Positions 5,762 to 7,061 of a stretch of DNA of 7,061 nt are shown here, in pieces; the stretch's first letter is position 1, and each line of letters begins with the position of its first letter. The notes under the pieces were generated by a model. It did not search any database. It saw only the letters and a list, made by a program, of their open reading frames with translations, and was not told the origin of the DNA. The DNA lies in contig JAUIDL010000034.1 in the NCBI GenBank assembly GCA_030428585.1, positions 1-7,061 on the forward strand, in the 5' to 3' direction. Made by a program: the position numbers and the translations under genes. This stretch comes from a bacterium (GTDB lineage: Bacteria; Patescibacteriota; Saccharimonadia; Saccharimonadales; Saccharimonadaceae).

Positions 5762-6991
5762 ATGCCACACTTTTCATACGTCGCCATTACTGCAGATAAG
5801 CGCACCGTCAACGGAAAGACGGAGCTTCCTGATCGTGCCAGTGTCATTGCTGCACTGCAAAAACAAAACATGCGTCCTGTCAGCATCAAAGAGATTAAGG
5901 TTGGCACCGGTCTGTCGATGGACATCAAGTTGTTTGAAAGCAAGAAAGTAAAACTCGACCACCTGATTGCCTTTACCCGTCAGCTCAGCGCTATGACATC
6001 GGCTGGTGTACCGCTCCTTCGATCACTCAACTCACTCGAAAAACACGCCGAAGACAAGGTCTTAAAGAAAATTCTGGGTGAAATTATCAAAAAAGTCGAA
6101 GGTGGCTCACCGCTCGCCGACGCACTGGCGAAATACCCTGACGTCTTTAACGACATTTACGTCAACATGGTCCGTGCTGGTGAGGCAGCTGGTATCTTGG
6201 ACGATATTTTGAAACGTCTGGCTTACCAACAAGAAAAGAGCGGTGCAATTCGTAAACGTATTCGCAGCGCCATGGCCTACCCAACCGTACTCTTAGTCAT
6301 TACTGTGCTTGCCTTCTTCGGCCTGATGATTTTCGTGATTCCGCAAATTGGCAAGATTTTGACCGACCTCGGTGGACCTGATGCCGAACTGCCAGCAATT
6401 ACTCAATTCATGCTTGGACTTAGTGGCGCCATCACGAACTACTGGTACATTATTTTTCCTGCAATTGCCGGTGCCATCTTCCTCTTGATCCGCTTTATCA
6501 AAACGCCGAAAGGGAAGCGTATCTTTGACGCATTCGTCCTCAAGCTCCCAGGTATCAAGACAATTGTCATGAAGATCTCGGTTGCCCGCTTTGCGCGTAC
6601 CTTCTCGGCCTTGATGGGAGCCGGTGTCGCCGTGCTGGAAGCTCTCGACGTGACGTCTCGCGCTGTTGGTAACACGTTATTCAAAGAAGCGTTAAAACAA
6701 GCTGAAATCGAAGTCAAAAACGGTCGTTCACTGTCGAACGTCATCGAAAAGAACGATTTGTTCCCGGCAATTGTTTCACAGATGCTCGCGGTTGGTGAAG
6801 AAACCGGTCAAACTGACACTGTTCTGGTCAAGGTGGCCGAATTCTACGAAGAAGAAGTTGACCTCGCCATCGAAGGTGTCAGCTCTATTATCGAGCCAGC
6901 TATGATTGTCATCATGGGTAGTATGGTCGGTCTGATTGCTGCCAGTGTGATGACCCCTATCGCTTCTCTGGCACAAAACATCCAAGGATAG
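5762..6991 (+). CDS. pilC: PilC/GspF-type inner-membrane platform protein
   Basis: PilC is the polytopic membrane platform on which PilB acts to push pilins into the growing fibre. The 409 residues match the usual length of about 400. After an N-terminal cytoplasmic start (MPHFSYVAITADKRTVNGK), two T2SSF domains lie at about 67-190 and 270-400. Each carries the family signature: FTRQLSAMTSAGVPLLRSL with VRAGEAAG in the first, and FARTFSALMGAGVAVLEAL with VGEETG in the second. Predicted membrane helices are at 173-195, 226-246 and 376-398. The gene begins 4 nt after the pilB stop. It lacks a clear Shine-Dalgarno (GAGGG is about 18 nt upstream, and only a weak GAG is nearer), so translation probably depends on coupling to pilB. 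The C-terminus is complete. No cysteines occur, as in PilB. Confidence 0.96.
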   Translation: MPHFSYVAITADKRTVNGKTELPDRASVIAALQKQNMRPVSIKEIKVGTGLSMDIKLFESKKVKLDHLIAFTRQLSAMTSAGVPLLRSLNSLEKHAEDKVLKKILGEIIKKVEGGSPLADALAKYPDVFNDIYVNMVRAGEAAGILDDILKRLAYQQEKSGAIRKRIRSAMAYPTVLLVITVLAFFGLMIFVIPQIGKILTDLGGPDAELPAITQFMLGLSGAITNYWYIIFPAIAGAIFLLIRFIKTPKGKRIFDAFVLKLPGIKTIVMKISVARFARTFSALMGAGVAVLEALDVTSRAVGNTLFKEALKQAEIEVKNGRSLSNVIEKNDLFPAIVSQMLAVGEETGQTDTVLVKVAEFYEEEVDLAIEGVSSIIEPAMIVIMGSMVGLIAASVMTPIASLAQNIQG

Positions 6992-7011
6992 GAGTTTCTC
7001 TGAACCCGCTC

Positions 7012-7035
7012 ATGCTATATAATGACTACTAGCAT
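7012..7035. repeat. inverted repeat enclosing the -10 box of the rightmost promoter
   Basis: ATGCTA (7012-7017) and TAGCAT (7030-7035) form a perfect 6-bp dyad with a 12-nt centre that holds TATAAT and the expected transcription start. The placement fits an operator for a dimeric regulator, or a hairpin at the 5' end of the transcript. The function is inferred. Confidence 0.4.
7018..7023 (+). promoter_or_regulatory. perfect TATAAT -10 box downstream of pilC
   Basis: TATAAT lies 26 nt after the pilC stop. An overlapping extended form (TGC followed by TATATA, 7013-7021) is also present. The -35 position at 17-nt spacing (TTTCTC, 6995-7000) is poor. Transcription would begin near 7030 and run into the ATG at 7052, suggesting the next gene is transcribed separately from pilB-pilC. 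Confidence 0.5.
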
Positions 7036-7051
7036 TACTCACGTGGGCATC

Positions 7052-7061
7052 ATGTCAAAAT
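7052..7061 (+). CDS. start of a possible next gene, cut by the window edge
   Basis: ATG TCA AAA opens a frame (Met-Ser-Lys) 60 nt after pilC and about 22 nt after the predicted transcription start. Only three codons are visible and the upstream ribosome site is weak (GTGGG, about 6 nt before). Given the pilB-pilC context it could be a pilin or other pilus gene, but that is a guess from position only. Confidence 0.3.

Noticed and set aside
1..7061. CRISPR arrays, tRNA or rRNA genes, insertion sequences and tandem repeats.
   Set aside because: None seen; coding genes fill nearly all of the window and the longest gene-free stretch is 142 bp (2946-3087).

Overview
The window is a compact, gene-dense piece of a bacterial chromosome with roughly even GC content. 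It carries six protein-coding genes plus the first codons of a probable seventh. The gene set suggests a reduced-genome Candidate Phyla Radiation bacterium, most plausibly Candidatus Saccharibacteria (TM7). The clues are a very short TsaB, RNase Y, a cysteine-free type IV pilus ATPase directly followed by pilC, tiny or absent intergenic spaces, and few clear Shine-Dalgarno sites. This placement is inferred from style and family knowledge, because no rRNA or other marker gene is present.

Layout. (1) Bases 1-1433, plus strand: the 3' part of a secreted subtilisin-like S8 serine protease. Its signal peptide and most of its propeptide lie off the left edge. (2) Bases 1434-3911, minus strand: tsaE then tsaB, overlapping by 4 nt (ATGA), followed after a 142-bp spacer by rny. 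The tsa pair serves tRNA t6A37 modification. rny encodes the membrane-anchored mRNA decay endonuclease and appears to have its own promoter and a structured leader. The protease and rny are convergent with abutting stop codons. (3) Bases 3912-3972: a 61-bp divergent control region between tsaE and pilB. (4) Bases 3973-6991, plus strand: pilB and pilC, separated by 4 nt, encoding the extension ATPase and inner-membrane platform of a type IV pilus. (5) Bases 6992-7061: a perfect TATAAT box inside an inverted repeat, followed by an ATG that probably opens another gene cut off by the right edge.

How the genes work together. PilB and PilC form the cytoplasmic motor and membrane platform that polymerise pilins; no pilT or pilin gene is visible. 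TsaE and TsaB support the TsaD/TsaB/TsaE complex that completes t6A. RNase Y initiates mRNA turnover. The protease would act outside the cell. Except for tsaE-tsaB and pilB-pilC, the neighbours share no obvious function.

No wholly new multi-gene system can be demonstrated here. The best leads are the cysteine-free PilB with a remodelled zinc-motif region, a likely leaderless GTG-started tsaE, a hairpin plus seven-residue upstream ORF in the rny leader, a half-size TsaB, mirrored hairpins around the abutting stop codons, and the dyad over the last promoter.
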